Source: Bacteroidota bacterium (GTDB lineage: Bacteria; Bacteroidota; Bacteroidia; AKYH767-A; OLB10). Taken from it: 32,346 bases of DNA. The notes beneath the pieces are model-generated. The model saw only the letters and a program-made list of their open reading frames with translations, was not told the origin of the DNA and searched no databases. Below are positions 16,685 through 25,683 of this stretch, piece after piece (positions within the stretch are counted from its first letter, which is position 1; every line of letters starts with the position of its first letter). The DNA lies in contig JAKPPP010000343.1 of NCBI GenBank assembly GCA_029547265.1, positions 1 to 32,346 of the forward strand, read 5' to 3'. A program made the position numbers and the translations under genes.

Positions 16685-17143
16685 ATGAAAAAACTGATTG
16701 AAAGAACTGGATTGTCCAATGATGTAAAAGCATCAAACCGATATAAACAACTTGGTATGCTTTTAAATGCGATTGAAAAAAAGATTTTGCCATCTGATAC
16801 AATTCAATTAATCGATAAAGAAGTCGATGAATTAAATTCATACAAGGATACCAAAAGTAATTTCTCGAAGGCAATAAAGTCATCAGAAAACAGGATTATT
16901 AGGTTGCTTGAGAGTAAACATAAGATTGTTCCAATTAACCATTACCGAAAATTATGGGTGGTTTTGGGTATGTCTGCCTTCGGTGTTCCAATCGGTATTT
17001 CATTAGGATTGAGTTTGGGAAGTATGGGATTCTTAGCTATCGGATTTCCAATCGGAATGGGTATCGGTGCCGGCATCGGTTCGGGAATGGATAAGAAGGC
17101 ACTTAAAGAAGGAAGGCAACTGGATTTTGAGGTTAAGTATTGA
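16685..17143 (+). CDS. Small protein with glycine-rich membrane hairpin
   Basis: This encodes 152 residues. A helical, charged N-terminal ~85 residues is followed by a glycine-rich hydrophobic region (about 91-135) with repeated small-residue spacing (GISLGLSLGSMGF, GFPIGMGIGAGIGSGM), a glycine-zipper-like hairpin able to insert in a membrane, and a short basic tail. It lies 59 bp after the PrsW-like gene on the same strand and ends at a strong terminator, so the two may form one transcript. No family recognised. Confidence 0.6.
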   Translation: MKKLIERTGLSNDVKASNRYKQLGMLLNAIEKKILPSDTIQLIDKEVDELNSYKDTKSNFSKAIKSSENRIIRLLESKHKIVPINHYRKLWVVLGMSAFGVPIGISLGLSLGSMGFLAIGFPIGMGIGAGIGSGMDKKALKEGRQLDFEVKY

Positions 17144-17174
17144 GATTATGATACATGTTTCAGTCTAATACAAT

Positions 17175-17209
17175 AAAAAAACCGCAGTGATATTTCGCTG
17201 CGGTTTTTT
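17175..17209 (+). terminator. Intrinsic terminator after the 16685 gene
   Basis: AAAAAACCGCAG (17176-17187) pairs with CTGCGGTTTTTT (17198-17209), 12 bp around a ten-base loop. The run of T is part of the stem, so it should work in both directions. Confidence 0.85.
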
Positions 17210-17238
17210 GTTACTATTCGCCCCCTTCATATTATATT

Positions 17239-17388
17239 GTCACCCCTTCGGGGTTTCGGTGTATAATGTGTGGAGAGTATAGGTCGTACTCTTGTTACTA
17301 AAATGTCACCTCTTCGGGGTTTCGGTTAATAATGTGTGGAGTTTTTGGGCCGTTCTCGTGTTACTATAATGTCACCCTTTCGGGGTTT
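17239..17388 (+). repeat. 66-bp tandem repeat with a small hairpin in each unit
   Basis: Two full units (17239-17304, 17305-17370) and the first ~18 bp of a third begin with GTCACC and contain ACCCC-TTC-GGGGT or a variant. Unit 1 has perfect pairing. In units 2 and 3 single C-to-T changes keep the pairing as G-T wobbles when read as + strand RNA. The array lies between a + strand terminator and the 3' end of the minus-strand gene at 17470, i.e. between convergent genes. The 17144-17469 spacer holds nothing else besides the terminator. Confidence 0.8.
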
Positions 17389-17469
17389 CACTAAGGAATG
17401 ATTAAAGAGCTTTGCTCCCCATTTTCAAATTAGCACATTTTCAAATCTTCAAATTGATGTATGTTCAAA

Positions 17470-18357
17470 TTATCGAAGTGTCACTTCGCTAACTCCACTC
17501 AAATTTCCATCAACATAAATCTCCATGATGTATTTGCCGGCAGCGAAGTTTCTTTCTTCTTCTTCCCAGTTTAAACAGATATCCTGGTTAGCGTTGTCGT
17601 ATTCGATGGTTTTGCTTACTGAGTATAGTAGTTCTTCTGTTGATCCCGTTTTGCGGAATGTTGAACTTCCTTCTGCTCTGCTTCCTATCACTTTTCCACT
17701 AGGTTCGATGATGCGTAGGTAAACAGTTTTACTTCCGGCTTTGGTGATTTTATTTTCAAGAACAGTAAAGCAAGTTTCGATTTTGTTGGTTCGTTTTGCC
17801 ATCACTGTTTCAGAATATTTACTGTTGTTTCGCTTCTTGAAGGCTTTTACTTTTACATATTCTGCTCTAAGTACTGATGCAGTGCTAACAGTCTTTTCTA
17901 AATTCTGACTTAAATTATCAACTTTCGCAGTTAAATCGGTTTTTTCTTTCTTTAACTGTTCGTTTTCTACCATCAACGCATCAATCTGCTCAAGATATTT
18001 GTCGCGAAGTGCTTTTAATTCTTCCAACTCAGCTTTTAGCTTTTTGTTGAGTGAAGCACTATTGCCTTCTTTGCGGATCAGTTCGTTGATACGTTCTTTG
18101 TATTTGTCGATGTCGACATTCGCCACAGCCAATAAGCTGTCCATACGAGCATTCTCGCCTTTGTATTGGTTCAGTTCGGTGTAAGTTTCATTAAGCTCTT
18201 TTTCAACATCAATGCGGGCAGTGATTAAACTGTCTTTTTCATTTTTTGATGATTCTTGCAAATTGCTTTTGCTCGTGAAAAGATAAGCGTTGAGTCCTAA
18301 GGATGCAATGAGTAAAACAAGAAGTATTTTACTGTTGTTGCTTTTTTGTTGTTCCAT
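17470..18357 (-). CDS. Membrane-anchored coiled-coil protein of unknown function
   Basis: This encodes 295 residues. Residues ~10-27 (ILLVLLIASLGLNAYLF) are one N-terminal membrane helix. Residues ~35-170 are a long coiled coil rich in Lys and Glu, with repeated leucines (ELEELKALRDKYLEQI). The last ~115 residues are a compact beta-rich domain (ETCFTVLENKITKAGSKTVY, LRIIEPSGKVIGS, YIMEIYVDGN) with two cysteines. The architecture resembles a conserved hypothetical of Bacteroidota with a TM, coiled coil and C-terminal sandwich. Topology suggests the coiled coil and end domain face the periplasm. It stands alone; terminator at its 3' side not seen. Confidence 0.75.
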   Translation of the reverse strand: MEQQKSNNSKILLVLLIASLGLNAYLFTSKSNLQESSKNEKDSLITARIDVEKELNETYTELNQYKGENARMDSLLAVANVDIDKYKERINELIRKEGNSASLNKKLKAELEELKALRDKYLEQIDALMVENEQLKKEKTDLTAKVDNLSQNLEKTVSTASVLRAEYVKVKAFKKRNNSKYSETVMAKRTNKIETCFTVLENKITKAGSKTVYLRIIEPSGKVIGSRAEGSSTFRKTGSTEELLYSVSKTIEYDNANQDICLNWEEEERNFAAGKYIMEIYVDGNLSGVSEVTLR

Positions 18358-18458
18358 GTTGTTTGCGGATAGTTTGAATAAAGCTAATGTAGTTATTTGA
18401 AAGAGTGAAATTTGTTGCGAAAAATCGATTTGTTAACAGGTGGGGGTGGATATTTCCG

Positions 18459-18593
18459 GAAGATATTAGATGTTGGATTTTAGATGTTAGATGTTCGCGA
18501 TATGCCAATTGGATCGAAAACAGATATTTGATGTTAGATAAATTATGGTTCAAGGTAGGTTGTAATCTGTTATGTGTCGTAGATTAGATGTTA
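18459..18593 (-). repeat. Heptamer array (ATCTAAC-type), minus orientation
   Basis: On the minus strand, 18459-18497 reads as consecutive ATCNNNN heptamers (ATCTAAC, ATCTAAA, ATCCAAC, ATCTAAT). Two shorter relics occur at 18522-18541 and 18581-18593. The repeats are the mirror image of those at 19123-19206, on the other side of the four-helix-bundle gene. The 18358-18731 spacer has no gene that I accept. Confidence 0.75.
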
Positions 18594-18731
18594 TTTATTG
18601 ACATAGATTTTGGAGTTGCAAATTGAGATGAATGTGTAATCCTTTGATTTTTTTGTGATCCGTGTTTAGTCGTTTGTAATTATTTATTATCGGATAATTG
18701 TAGGTTTTCTACATATTTTCGCCCGAAAAAG

Positions 18732-19106
18732 ATGATTAATTTTAGAAGCCTGCTAGTTTGGAAAGTAAGCATCGCATATGCGGTTAAACTTTATCCAATT
18801 ATAATTGGAATTGTCGAAATCGAGCAGTACGGATTAATTTCGCAAATGAAAAGATCTTCCGTATCTATTTGTTCTAATATCGCTGAAGGATGTTCTCGTA
18901 AATCAACACGTGAAGTGTCTCGATTTTTTGACATAGCTTTAGGATCTAGCTATGAATTGGAAACCCAGTTGATCCTAGTTAGGGAGCTTGAATTGCTTGA
19001 TAAAGAAGTTACGTCGATGCTTATAAGCGAATTGAATTATATTCAAGCTATGCTCAATAAATATAACCGTAAATTGATGGAAAACCCAAAGAAATCATTG
19101 GAGTAG
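18732..19106 (+). CDS. Four-helix-bundle protein (23S rRNA intervening-sequence protein family)
   Basis: This encodes 124 residues, the family's normal length. Conserved elements are the start with LLVWKVSIAYAVKLY (usual F/LxVWxxAxxL), SICSNIAEGCSRKSTREVSRF at about 45-65 (family core SI-xNIAEG), and IALGSSYELETQL at 68-80. The family was first seen in sequences inserted in 23S rRNA genes, but stand-alone copies like this are frequent. The function is unknown. The gene is bracketed by heptamer arrays of opposite orientation, and lies ~100 bp from the 3' end of tsaD, with which it converges. Confidence 0.85.
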   Translation: MINFRSLLVWKVSIAYAVKLYPIIIGIVEIEQYGLISQMKRSSVSICSNIAEGCSRKSTREVSRFFDIALGSSYELETQLILVRELELLDKEVTSMLISELNYIQAMLNKYNRKLMENPKKSLE

Positions 19107-19122
19107 TTGTAATTTACTTAAC

Positions 19123-19206
19123 ATCAAATATCAAACATCTATTATCAAACATCTATTATCAAACATCTAACATCTAATATCTATTATCTATTATCTAACA
19201 TCTTTC
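19123..19206 (+). repeat. Heptamer array, twelve ATCNNNN units
   Basis: Twelve consecutive seven-base units: ATCAAAT, ATCAAAC, ATCTATT, ATCAAAC, ATCTATT, ATCAAAC, ATCTAAC, ATCTAAT, ATCTATT twice, ATCTAAC and ATCTTTC. The ATC is invariant and the last four bases vary between A/T-rich choices. The array ends one base before the tsaD stop codon. Confidence 0.9.
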
Positions 19207-19207
19207 C

Positions 19208-20236
19208 TCAAAACCCATACCTCGCCGTAGGCGCAATATCCAGCCCTGCAAATTCTTTGGCTTGCCATTTGTAATAGCCGTAAAGTGCTATCATGCCGGC
19301 ATTGTCGGTGCAGTATTCGAAGGCGGGAATGTGGACTTTCCATCCCGATGTTTCTTGCTTTTCCATCAACGCTTTGCGGAGTCCTTTGTTGGCGGAAACT
19401 CCTCCTGCAATAGCGATGTTTTTAATGCCTGTTTCTGCTACCGCTTGCGTCAACTTTTTCAGCAAGATTGTGATGATCGTATATTGAGCCGATGCACATA
19501 TATCCGCCATATTCGCTTCAGCAAAATCGGCTTGTTGTTGTCGTTGCTTTTGTAAGAAGTAAAGTACTGAAGTCTTGAATCCACTGAAGCTGTAGTTTAG
19601 TCCGGGCATATCCGATACCGGGAATTTAAAGGCTTTCGGATTGCCTATCGCCGCCATCTTGTCTACTTCCGGACCACCGGGGTAGGGTAGGTTCAACATT
19701 TTCGCTACTTTGTCGAAAGCCTCGCCAGCAGCATCATCAATGGTTTGTCCGATGATCTCCATCTTCAAATAGCTTTCTACTTTCACTATCTGTGTATGTC
19801 CCCCTGATACCGTTAGACATAAAAACGGAAACTCAGGCGCAATGATCTCTTGTCTCTCACGAGCAGCAAAATTGCCAATCACATGCGCTTGCATATGGTT
19901 GACTTCTATCAATGGGATGTTTAAACTCATAGCAAATGCTTTTGCAAACGATGTTCCTACCAAGAGTGAACCTATTAATCCGGGTCCTCTCGTAAATGCT
20001 ACCGCCGCTAAGTCTTCTTTTGCTACCTTTGCCTCTGAAAGTGCTGCATCTACAACTGGGATTATTTGTTGCTGATGCGCTCTTGATGCCAATTCAGGAA
20101 CAACACCACCAAATCGTTCATGTACTTCCTGTCCTGCTATTATGTTCGAAAGTATCGTCCCATTGCAAGATATCGCTGCCGATGTCTCGTCGCAAGAGGA
20201 CTCAATGCCCAATATATAAACAGGTTTTTTGTTCAT
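19208..20236 (-). CDS. tsaD: tRNA N6-adenosine threonylcarbamoyltransferase TsaD
   Basis: This encodes 342 residues, the usual size. The N-terminal ILGIESSCDETSAAI, VPELASRAHQQQI, FTRGPGLIGSLLVG, the metal-binding HMQAH (114-118), SGGHTQIVK, the GEAFDKVAKML/YPGGP block and the late IAGGVSANKGLR and TDNAGMIALYG are diagnostic for TsaD. With TsaB and TsaE it transfers the threonylcarbamoyl group onto A37 of tRNAs that read ANN codons, an essential cytosolic step. It is transcribed away from tamB across a 128-bp divergent spacer. No anomalies. Confidence 0.97.
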   Translation of the reverse strand: MNKKPVYILGIESSCDETSAAISCNGTILSNIIAGQEVHERFGGVVPELASRAHQQQIIPVVDAALSEAKVAKEDLAAVAFTRGPGLIGSLLVGTSFAKAFAMSLNIPLIEVNHMQAHVIGNFAARERQEIIAPEFPFLCLTVSGGHTQIVKVESYLKMEIIGQTIDDAAGEAFDKVAKMLNLPYPGGPEVDKMAAIGNPKAFKFPVSDMPGLNYSFSGFKTSVLYFLQKQRQQQADFAEANMADICASAQYTIITILLKKLTQAVAETGIKNIAIAGGVSANKGLRKALMEKQETSGWKVHIPAFEYCTDNAGMIALYGYYKWQAKEFAGLDIAPTARYGF

Positions 20237-20364
20237 AAGAAGGGTGCAAAGTTAAAAGATGCAGTGATACTTTTTCTACTTTTCACCCTTACTTCACCAA
20301 TAGTCTGTCAATTTGCACGTTATAAAGTAAAAATCAAGTAATTATCAAGCGTTTACGTAACATA

Positions 20365-23300
20365 TTGCTCATTATAGCCGGTTCTTTATTGCTCCTTTTT
20401 GTGGCAGTTCGTACCCTTGTGCGTATTCCATCCGTGCAGACATGGGTGGTGCAGAAGGCGGCCGGTTACTTGAGTGATGAGCTGAAAACGGATGTGCGCA
20501 TAGGTAGTATCGACATCAAATTTTTCAAAAGTATTGCCTTAACCGATGTATTTATAGCCGATCAACGTAAGGATACTTTGCTCTTTGCTCCGGAATTGAC
20601 AGTCTCTTTATCGCGTATCAGCATTTCGAAACATCAGCTGTTTATCCAAGAAGCGAACATCAATAATGCTCGTATCGGTATCGTTCACTATAAAAATCCT
20701 CGTGAGTATAATCTCGATTTCATCATTCGCTATTTCTCTCCGTCCGACTCCGATACTACTCCTTCAAAGCATCCGTGGGCGGTGAAAATTGAAAATGTGA
20801 AGTTGCTAAATAATACCTTGACTTATCGCGATGAGAAGTATCCTATAACTAAACATCGTCGTATCGATTGGGATGATGTGAAACTCACGAAACTGAATTT
20901 GCATATTACCGATCTTGTTCCGGTGGCTGACACAATCGACTTTACAATCGAAAAGTTGTCGTGCGTTGAGAAGAGCGGATTTGTGTTGAATGCATTCTCA
21001 GGCGATCTGCATGTTATTCCCGGCAGCATGACAGTGAACAAAATGAAGATTCTTTCACCGTATAGTGATGTTGCTGCCAATGCTAAATTCGATTATGATC
21101 ATTTTAGCGATTTCGAGGATTTTATCGAGAAGGTTCGATGGAAAGGCGACTTTACAGAGAGTAAACTTTCTTTTACCGACTTACAGTATTTTGCTGAAGA
21201 GCTGTTTCATATCGATCGAACCATCGTTTTCAGTGGAAGTGCTCGAGGTACTGTTGATCGTTTTAAAGTGAAAGATCTTTCTTTGCGATATTCTGATGAT
21301 CTCTATTTCAAGGGAAATGCTTCGATGACAGGACTCCCGAATTTCGATGAGACGTACATGGAGTTGGATGTCGCCGATTTATGTTTGAAGAAGGAGCAGA
21401 TCGAAACATTACCTGCCTATCCTTTCGATAGCATACAATTGGTTAAGCTTCCCGATAATTTATCGTCGTTAGGTGAGGTGCACTTTAAGGGCAAGTTCAA
21501 TGGATTCTACAACGACTTCGTGGCTTACGGAAATACAACAACAGAACTTGGATTCCTTTCATCGGATATTAACTTGAAGATAGATCCCGTAGATCGTAAA
21601 ACGAGTTATTCAGGTAAACTGACCTTGTTCGATTTTGATATGGGTAAATTATGGAACCTTAATCCCGATTTAGGTAAGGTGAGCTTGAAAACGAAAGTCG
21701 ATGGACATGGATTTGAACTGAACAATATAGAAGCCAACCTCGAAGGTGAGGTAAGTCAGATTCAATTATATAAATATAATTATAGTAATATTCGTCTCAA
21801 CGGACATCTTGCTAAGAAGTTGTTTACAGGAGAACTCGCTATATCAGATCCTAATCTCGATATGGACTTTGAAGGCGAAGTTGACTTGCGTCCCGAATTA
21901 CCAATCTATAATTTCAATTCGTCTATTCGTAAAGCTCGCTTAGCGAAGTTAAATTTATTGAAGCGTGATCCTTCGGCTGAATTTTCGGCTGAAGTAGCCA
22001 TCAATATGATGGGGAATAATATCGATAATGCAGAAGGAACAATTCAATTAGAAGATGTAGTTTATCGCGAGAATGACAAAGAAGTGCGCAGTGATAGAGT
22101 GTTTTTAGAATCGAAGATTGAAGGAAGGCGCGAGTTGAATTTTGAATCTGATTTTGCCGACGCTCAAGTGGTGGGAAAATATACGCTCACCGATTTGCCG
22201 GCTGCCACACGACAAATTATCTCGAAATATATTCCGGCGACTTTCAAAGCACCTAAGGTCGTACCGAAAGACCAGGACATTACATTCAGGGCAGAAGTAA
22301 AGCGAACGCAGCAGCTGTTCGATATTTTTTACCCTACACTTTCTATCGCAAAAGGAACTACCGTTGAGGGAGCAATTAACTCTAATACCGATAATTTCTC
22401 TTTGTTGTTTAAGTCTGATCAAATCGGGATTGAAACAGCAAATTTCAGTAATATCAGTATTGCAGGAACTACGGGCGCTAACGGACTCGATCTACGCACA
22501 AGCATTCAAGAGATTTCGTTTGCCGATGAGTTAACGATCGACAATTTAAAGCTCAATGGAATTACTCGTCACGATACCGCAAGCATCACTATGAGCTTAG
22601 AAGGAGCTGATAGTTTGAAGTCGCAAGCTAGAGTTCGCTTCGATACTCAATTCCTTCAAACCGGCTATACAACTATAAAGTTAGTGCCTGAAATATTGCG
22701 TCTCGACGGACAAGATTGGACTATCGATGATCATAACTATATTTTGATTGATTCGAGCGGTGTATTGTTGAATGATATTAATTTGGCAAGTGGGGTGCAG
22801 CATTTGAATTTAGAGGGGATTGCATCAAAAGATACTACCGGTCGAATGTTGGTTGAGTTCAAAGATTTTGAATCAGGGAACCTCAATGATTTATTGAAAT
22901 TGTACGATATAAATATCGGGGGAAAGACCAATGGTACTGCACGAATTTCTTCCTTATTGAAACGTCCTGCTATAACCGCCGATTTACAAATCGAAACATT
23001 AAGGTGGTATAACGATACATTAGGTGATGCTGTACTAACGTCGAACTTCAATGGTAAAGACGGAGTAGTGGATGTGAATGCTATTGTTACTCGCGGAGGC
23101 GATAAAAATATCTCGGTGATTGGTCAATATCTCATCAAAGAGAAAGATGATGAGTTGAATTTTAAAATCGATTTACAGAAGACCTATTTGCAGTCGTTTA
23201 GTCACTATCTTGAAGGACTTGCTTCGAATATAAGTGGAATTGCGAGCGCAAATTTGATGTTAACAGGTACAGCTAAGAAACCATTGCTGACAGGTAAAGC

Positions 23301-24774
23301 TATTTTGCAGAAAGCAAACTTCATGGTTGATTACCTTAAAACATCGTACAGCTTCTCAACGGAAGTAGAGTTAACTCCTAAGTTCATCAGCTTTAATAAA
23401 GTCACGTTAAATGATGTAAAAGGCAATAAATCGACTGTCAGCGGAAAGATTTTTCATGATAATCTTACGAATTGGTATTTTGATATCGATATCAACGCCA
23501 AGAATGCGCAAGTGCTGAATACAACTCTGGCGGATAATGATTTGTATTACGGAGTGGCGTATGCATCTGGTACATTAAGTATTAAAGGTTATCTCGATTA
23601 TATCACCATGAATATCGGATTGAAATCGGAGAAAGGAACTCGTATTTACATTCCGTTGAATAATCCTGAAGAGGTAAGTAAGAGTAACTTCATCACTTTC
23701 GTAAGTAGTGATTCCATTGCAAAAACTGAAAAAGATAATGGTCCCGATTTTAGCGGAATAGAGCTTAATATGGACTTCGAAATGACTACTGATGCCTACA
23801 TGTATCTCGTGTTCGACTCGAAGATTGGTGACGTTATTGAAGGGAATGGGAAGGGAAATATTACGATGACGATTAGTCCTGCCGAAGATTTAAAAATGTT
23901 CGGTAACTACGAAATTGAGTCGGGGAAATATCTCTTCACGATGCAGAACGTAATCAACAAGCCATTCCAGATTGAGCGAGGAGGGTTTATTAGGTGGAAT
24001 GGTGATCCTTACGATGCGAATATAAATATCAGTGCCATTTATAAAACTAAAGCCGGATTATACGACCTTTTCCAGGATAGTACATTCAAGAAAAGCGTAC
24101 CGGTGAATCTGCAACTTCGACTTACCGATAAGCTCTTCAATCCGAATATCGCCTTCGATATAAAGGTTCAAAATGTAGATCCTACAGTAGAAACTCAGAT
24201 TAGTAAATTAATTAATACGGAAGAAGAGAAATACCGTCAGGCGATGGCATTAATTATAGCTCGACGATTCACCACTCCAAGTGCATTAAGTGACCGAGGA
24301 ACAGTGAGTTCCGGAGGAGTTGTAGGGTCCAATGCATATGAATTATTGAGCAATCAGCTGAGTAATTGGGCATCGCAGATTAGTAATCAGTTTAACGTAA
24401 ATGTGAGTTATAATCCCGGTGATGAAATTACCACCGAACAATTCGAAGTAGGAGTGCAAACATCGATATTAAATGATAGGGTGGTGATTGATGTGAGTGG
24501 TGGAACATCATCAGCAATAAAGGGACAAAACACCAGTAACTTGGTGGGTGATTTTAACGTGGAAGTAAAGGCCAATAAAGACGGGCGTATACGACTGAAA
24601 GCATTCAATAGGTCTAATAACAACTCTCTAATAAATAATATTAACTCACCATATACTCAAGGAGTTGGTATTTTCTATCGACAAGAATTTAATAGCTTTA
24701 AAGAGTTAGCGCATAAATTTAAAGAATCCTTGAAGCGAAAAAGGAAGGTTTCTGCTCCTGCAACAGGTAATTAA
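20365..24774 (+). CDS. tamB: Translocation and assembly module protein TamB-like
   Basis: This encodes about 1469 residues, typical of TamB in Bacteroidota. One N-terminal membrane helix (LLIIAGSLLLLFVAVRTLV) is followed by a very long beta-rich region of AsmA/DUF490-like repeats. The final ~430 residues are the conserved TamB domain, with GNGKGNITMTISPAEDLKMF, GNYEIESGKYLFTMQNVIN, YKTKAGLYDL and the end NVNVSYNPGDEITTEQFEVG. It probably forms a periplasm-spanning groove delivering lipids or outer-membrane proteins. The start is uncertain: the frame has no ATG. TTG at 20365 is taken, but KRLRN just upstream looks like the usual basic start, so translation may begin nearer to 20341 at a rare codon. 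It is divergent from tsaD. Confidence 0.9.
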   Translation: MLIIAGSLLLLFVAVRTLVRIPSVQTWVVQKAAGYLSDELKTDVRIGSIDIKFFKSIALTDVFIADQRKDTLLFAPELTVSLSRISISKHQLFIQEANINNARIGIVHYKNPREYNLDFIIRYFSPSDSDTTPSKHPWAVKIENVKLLNNTLTYRDEKYPITKHRRIDWDDVKLTKLNLHITDLVPVADTIDFTIEKLSCVEKSGFVLNAFSGDLHVIPGSMTVNKMKILSPYSDVAANAKFDYDHFSDFEDFIEKVRWKGDFTESKLSFTDLQYFAEELFHIDRTIVFSGSARGTVDRFKVKDLSLRYSDDLYFKGNASMTGLPNFDETYMELDVADLCLKKEQIETLPAYPFDSIQLVKLPDNLSSLGEVHFKGKFNGFYNDFVAYGNTTTELGFLSSDINLKIDPVDRKTSYSGKLTLFDFDMGKLWNLNPDLGKVSLKTKVDGHGFELNNIEANLEGEVSQIQLYKYNYSNIRLNGHLAKKLFTGELAISDPNLDMDFEGEVDLRPELPIYNFNSSIRKARLAKLNLLKRDPSAEFSAEVAINMMGNNIDNAEGTIQLEDVVYRENDKEVRSDRVFLESKIEGRRELNFESDFADAQVVGKYTLTDLPAATRQIISKYIPATFKAPKVVPKDQDITFRAEVKRTQQLFDIFYPTLSIAKGTTVEGAINSNTDNFSLLFKSDQIGIETANFSNISIAGTTGANGLDLRTSIQEISFADELTIDNLKLNGITRHDTASITMSLEGADSLKSQARVRFDTQFLQTGYTTIKLVPEILRLDGQDWTIDDHNYILIDSSGVLLNDINLASGVQHLNLEGIASKDTTGRMLVEFKDFESGNLNDLLKLYDINIGGKTNGTARISSLLKRPAITADLQIETLRWYNDTLGDAVLTSNFNGKDGVVDVNAIVTRGGDKNISVIGQYLIKEKDDELNFKIDLQKTYLQSFSHYLEGLASNISGIASANLMLTGTAKKPLLTGKAILQKANFMVDYLKTSYSFSTEVELTPKFISFNKVTLNDVKGNKSTVSGKIFHDNLTNWYFDIDINAKNAQVLNTTLADNDLYYGVAYASGTLSIKGYLDYITMNIGLKSEKGTRIYIPLNNPEEVSKSNFITFVSSDSIAKTEKDNGPDFSGIELNMDFEMTTDAYMYLVFDSKIGDVIEGNGKGNITMTISPAEDLKMFGNYEIESGKYLFTMQNVINKPFQIERGGFIRWNGDPYDANINISAIYKTKAGLYDLFQDSTFKKSVPVNLQLRLTDKLFNPNIAFDIKVQNVDPTVETQISKLINTEEEKYRQAMALIIARRFTTPSALSDRGTVSSGGVVGSNAYELLSNQLSNWASQISNQFNVNVSYNPGDEITTEQFEVGVQTSILNDRVVIDVSGGTSSAIKGQNTSNLVGDFNVEVKANKDGRIRLKAFNRSNNNSLINNINSPYTQGVGIFYRQEFNSFKELAHKFKESLKRKRKVSAPATGN

Positions 24775-24899
24775 TAGGGAAATAGGCTGATTTTGCGATG
24801 TTTGCCCCTGTATTTTTAGTGAATTTTATAATTGCATGACATTTACGTATTAAAATAATTTACATCTTTGTAGTGGTAACGAACTAATATTTTATTAAA

Positions 24900-25451
24900 A
24901 TGACAACTCAAACTAATGGAGTGAAGGCCCTTTTAAAGGAGCTGGAAACCGGAAAAAAGCAGTTGAAAGTCGAATTTGAACGTAGTATGATCGCAATTGA
25001 TACTGCTATTAAAATTCTAAATTCTGCTAAGTTAGACCCTACGGAGTACGTTAGCGGTTCAAACGAAAGTCGCGGTCCGGGGAGACCTGCGAAAGCTGAC
25101 ATTAATTTAAAAGCAATTATCAGAAAAGTAAAAGGTAAAGGTAAGCGTGGTCGTCCAATCGGTTCACGTGCTCAATTCCATGGCAACCTTACTCAAACTT
25201 TATTTGATACTGTTATTGCACAACGTCGCTTCGTTCACAACCGTGATATCGTAGTAGCTTTGATGAAGAAATTCCCCGAAGTTGATCGTGTTGATTTCGG
25301 TAAGAAAATTTCTGTTCTTCTAGCTTCACTTAAGAAGCAAGGAAGATTGGTTACTTACCATGAAGGCGGTTACAGAAAGAATATGTTCTGGGGAGCACCT
25401 GATTGGATGAAGAACGGCAAAGTAGTTAAAGGCCGTGAGGTCAAAAAATAA
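24900..25451 (+). CDS. AT-hook DNA-binding protein with C-terminal winged-helix-like region
   Basis: This encodes 183 residues. A helical N-terminus (~10-45) is followed by two AT-hook-like cores, GPGRPAK at 59-65 and KRGRPIGS at 82-89, separated by basic residues. Residues ~95-170 look like a small helical/winged domain (LFDTVIAQRRFVHNRDIVVA, VDFGKKISVLLASLKKQGRL, VTYHEGGYRKNMFWG), as in proteins of Bacteroidota annotated only as hypothetical. AT-hooks bind the minor groove of AT-rich DNA, so a nucleoid or regulatory role is inferred. The gene follows tamB by 125 bp and ends at a clean terminator. Confidence 0.75.
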   Translation: MTTQTNGVKALLKELETGKKQLKVEFERSMIAIDTAIKILNSAKLDPTEYVSGSNESRGPGRPAKADINLKAIIRKVKGKGKRGRPIGSRAQFHGNLTQTLFDTVIAQRRFVHNRDIVVALMKKFPEVDRVDFGKKISVLLASLKKQGRLVTYHEGGYRKNMFWGAPDWMKNGKVVKGREVKK

Positions 25452-25459
25452 TTAAGAAG

Positions 25460-25487
25460 ATCCCGCTGAAAAGCGGGATTTTTTTTT
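25460..25487 (+). terminator. Intrinsic terminator of the AT-hook gene
   Basis: ATCCCGCT (25460-25467) pairs with AGCGGGAT (25472-25479) around a GAAA loop, followed by a run of T to 25487. Confidence 0.9.
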
Positions 25488-25683
25488 GAGGTTTTGTTAG
25501 CTGTTGGTGTTGTGAAAAATTTTGGAGATTATTTAAAAAAATAAAAATATATAATTATAATATTTTTGCTTTCTTAAACGATGCAGGACTCACAATTCAA
25601 GCTGCATTTTAATCTCTAAATATCATTCCTAATATTTTTAAAAAAAAATATCAACTTATATAAGTCACTTACACTGTATCTTT

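Noticed and set aside
1..17200. Chromosomal integron cassette array
   Set aside because: The layout of single same-strand genes suggested it, and GTCTAAC (near 2313) and GCCTAAC (near 12827) resemble recombination half-boxes. No integrase is present, the half-boxes lack proper partners, and no recurrent palindromic site follows each gene.
17239..17388. CRISPR array
   Set aside because: Two full units of 66 bp are similar along their whole length with no unique spacers, and no cas gene is near.
18405..18587. Open frame inside the heptamer region
   Set aside because: It is made by the repeats and has no protein-like features.
20120..20341. Plus-strand open frame overlapping the tsaD start
   Set aside because: It is the reverse shadow of the conserved TsaD N-terminus and continues into the divergent promoter spacer.
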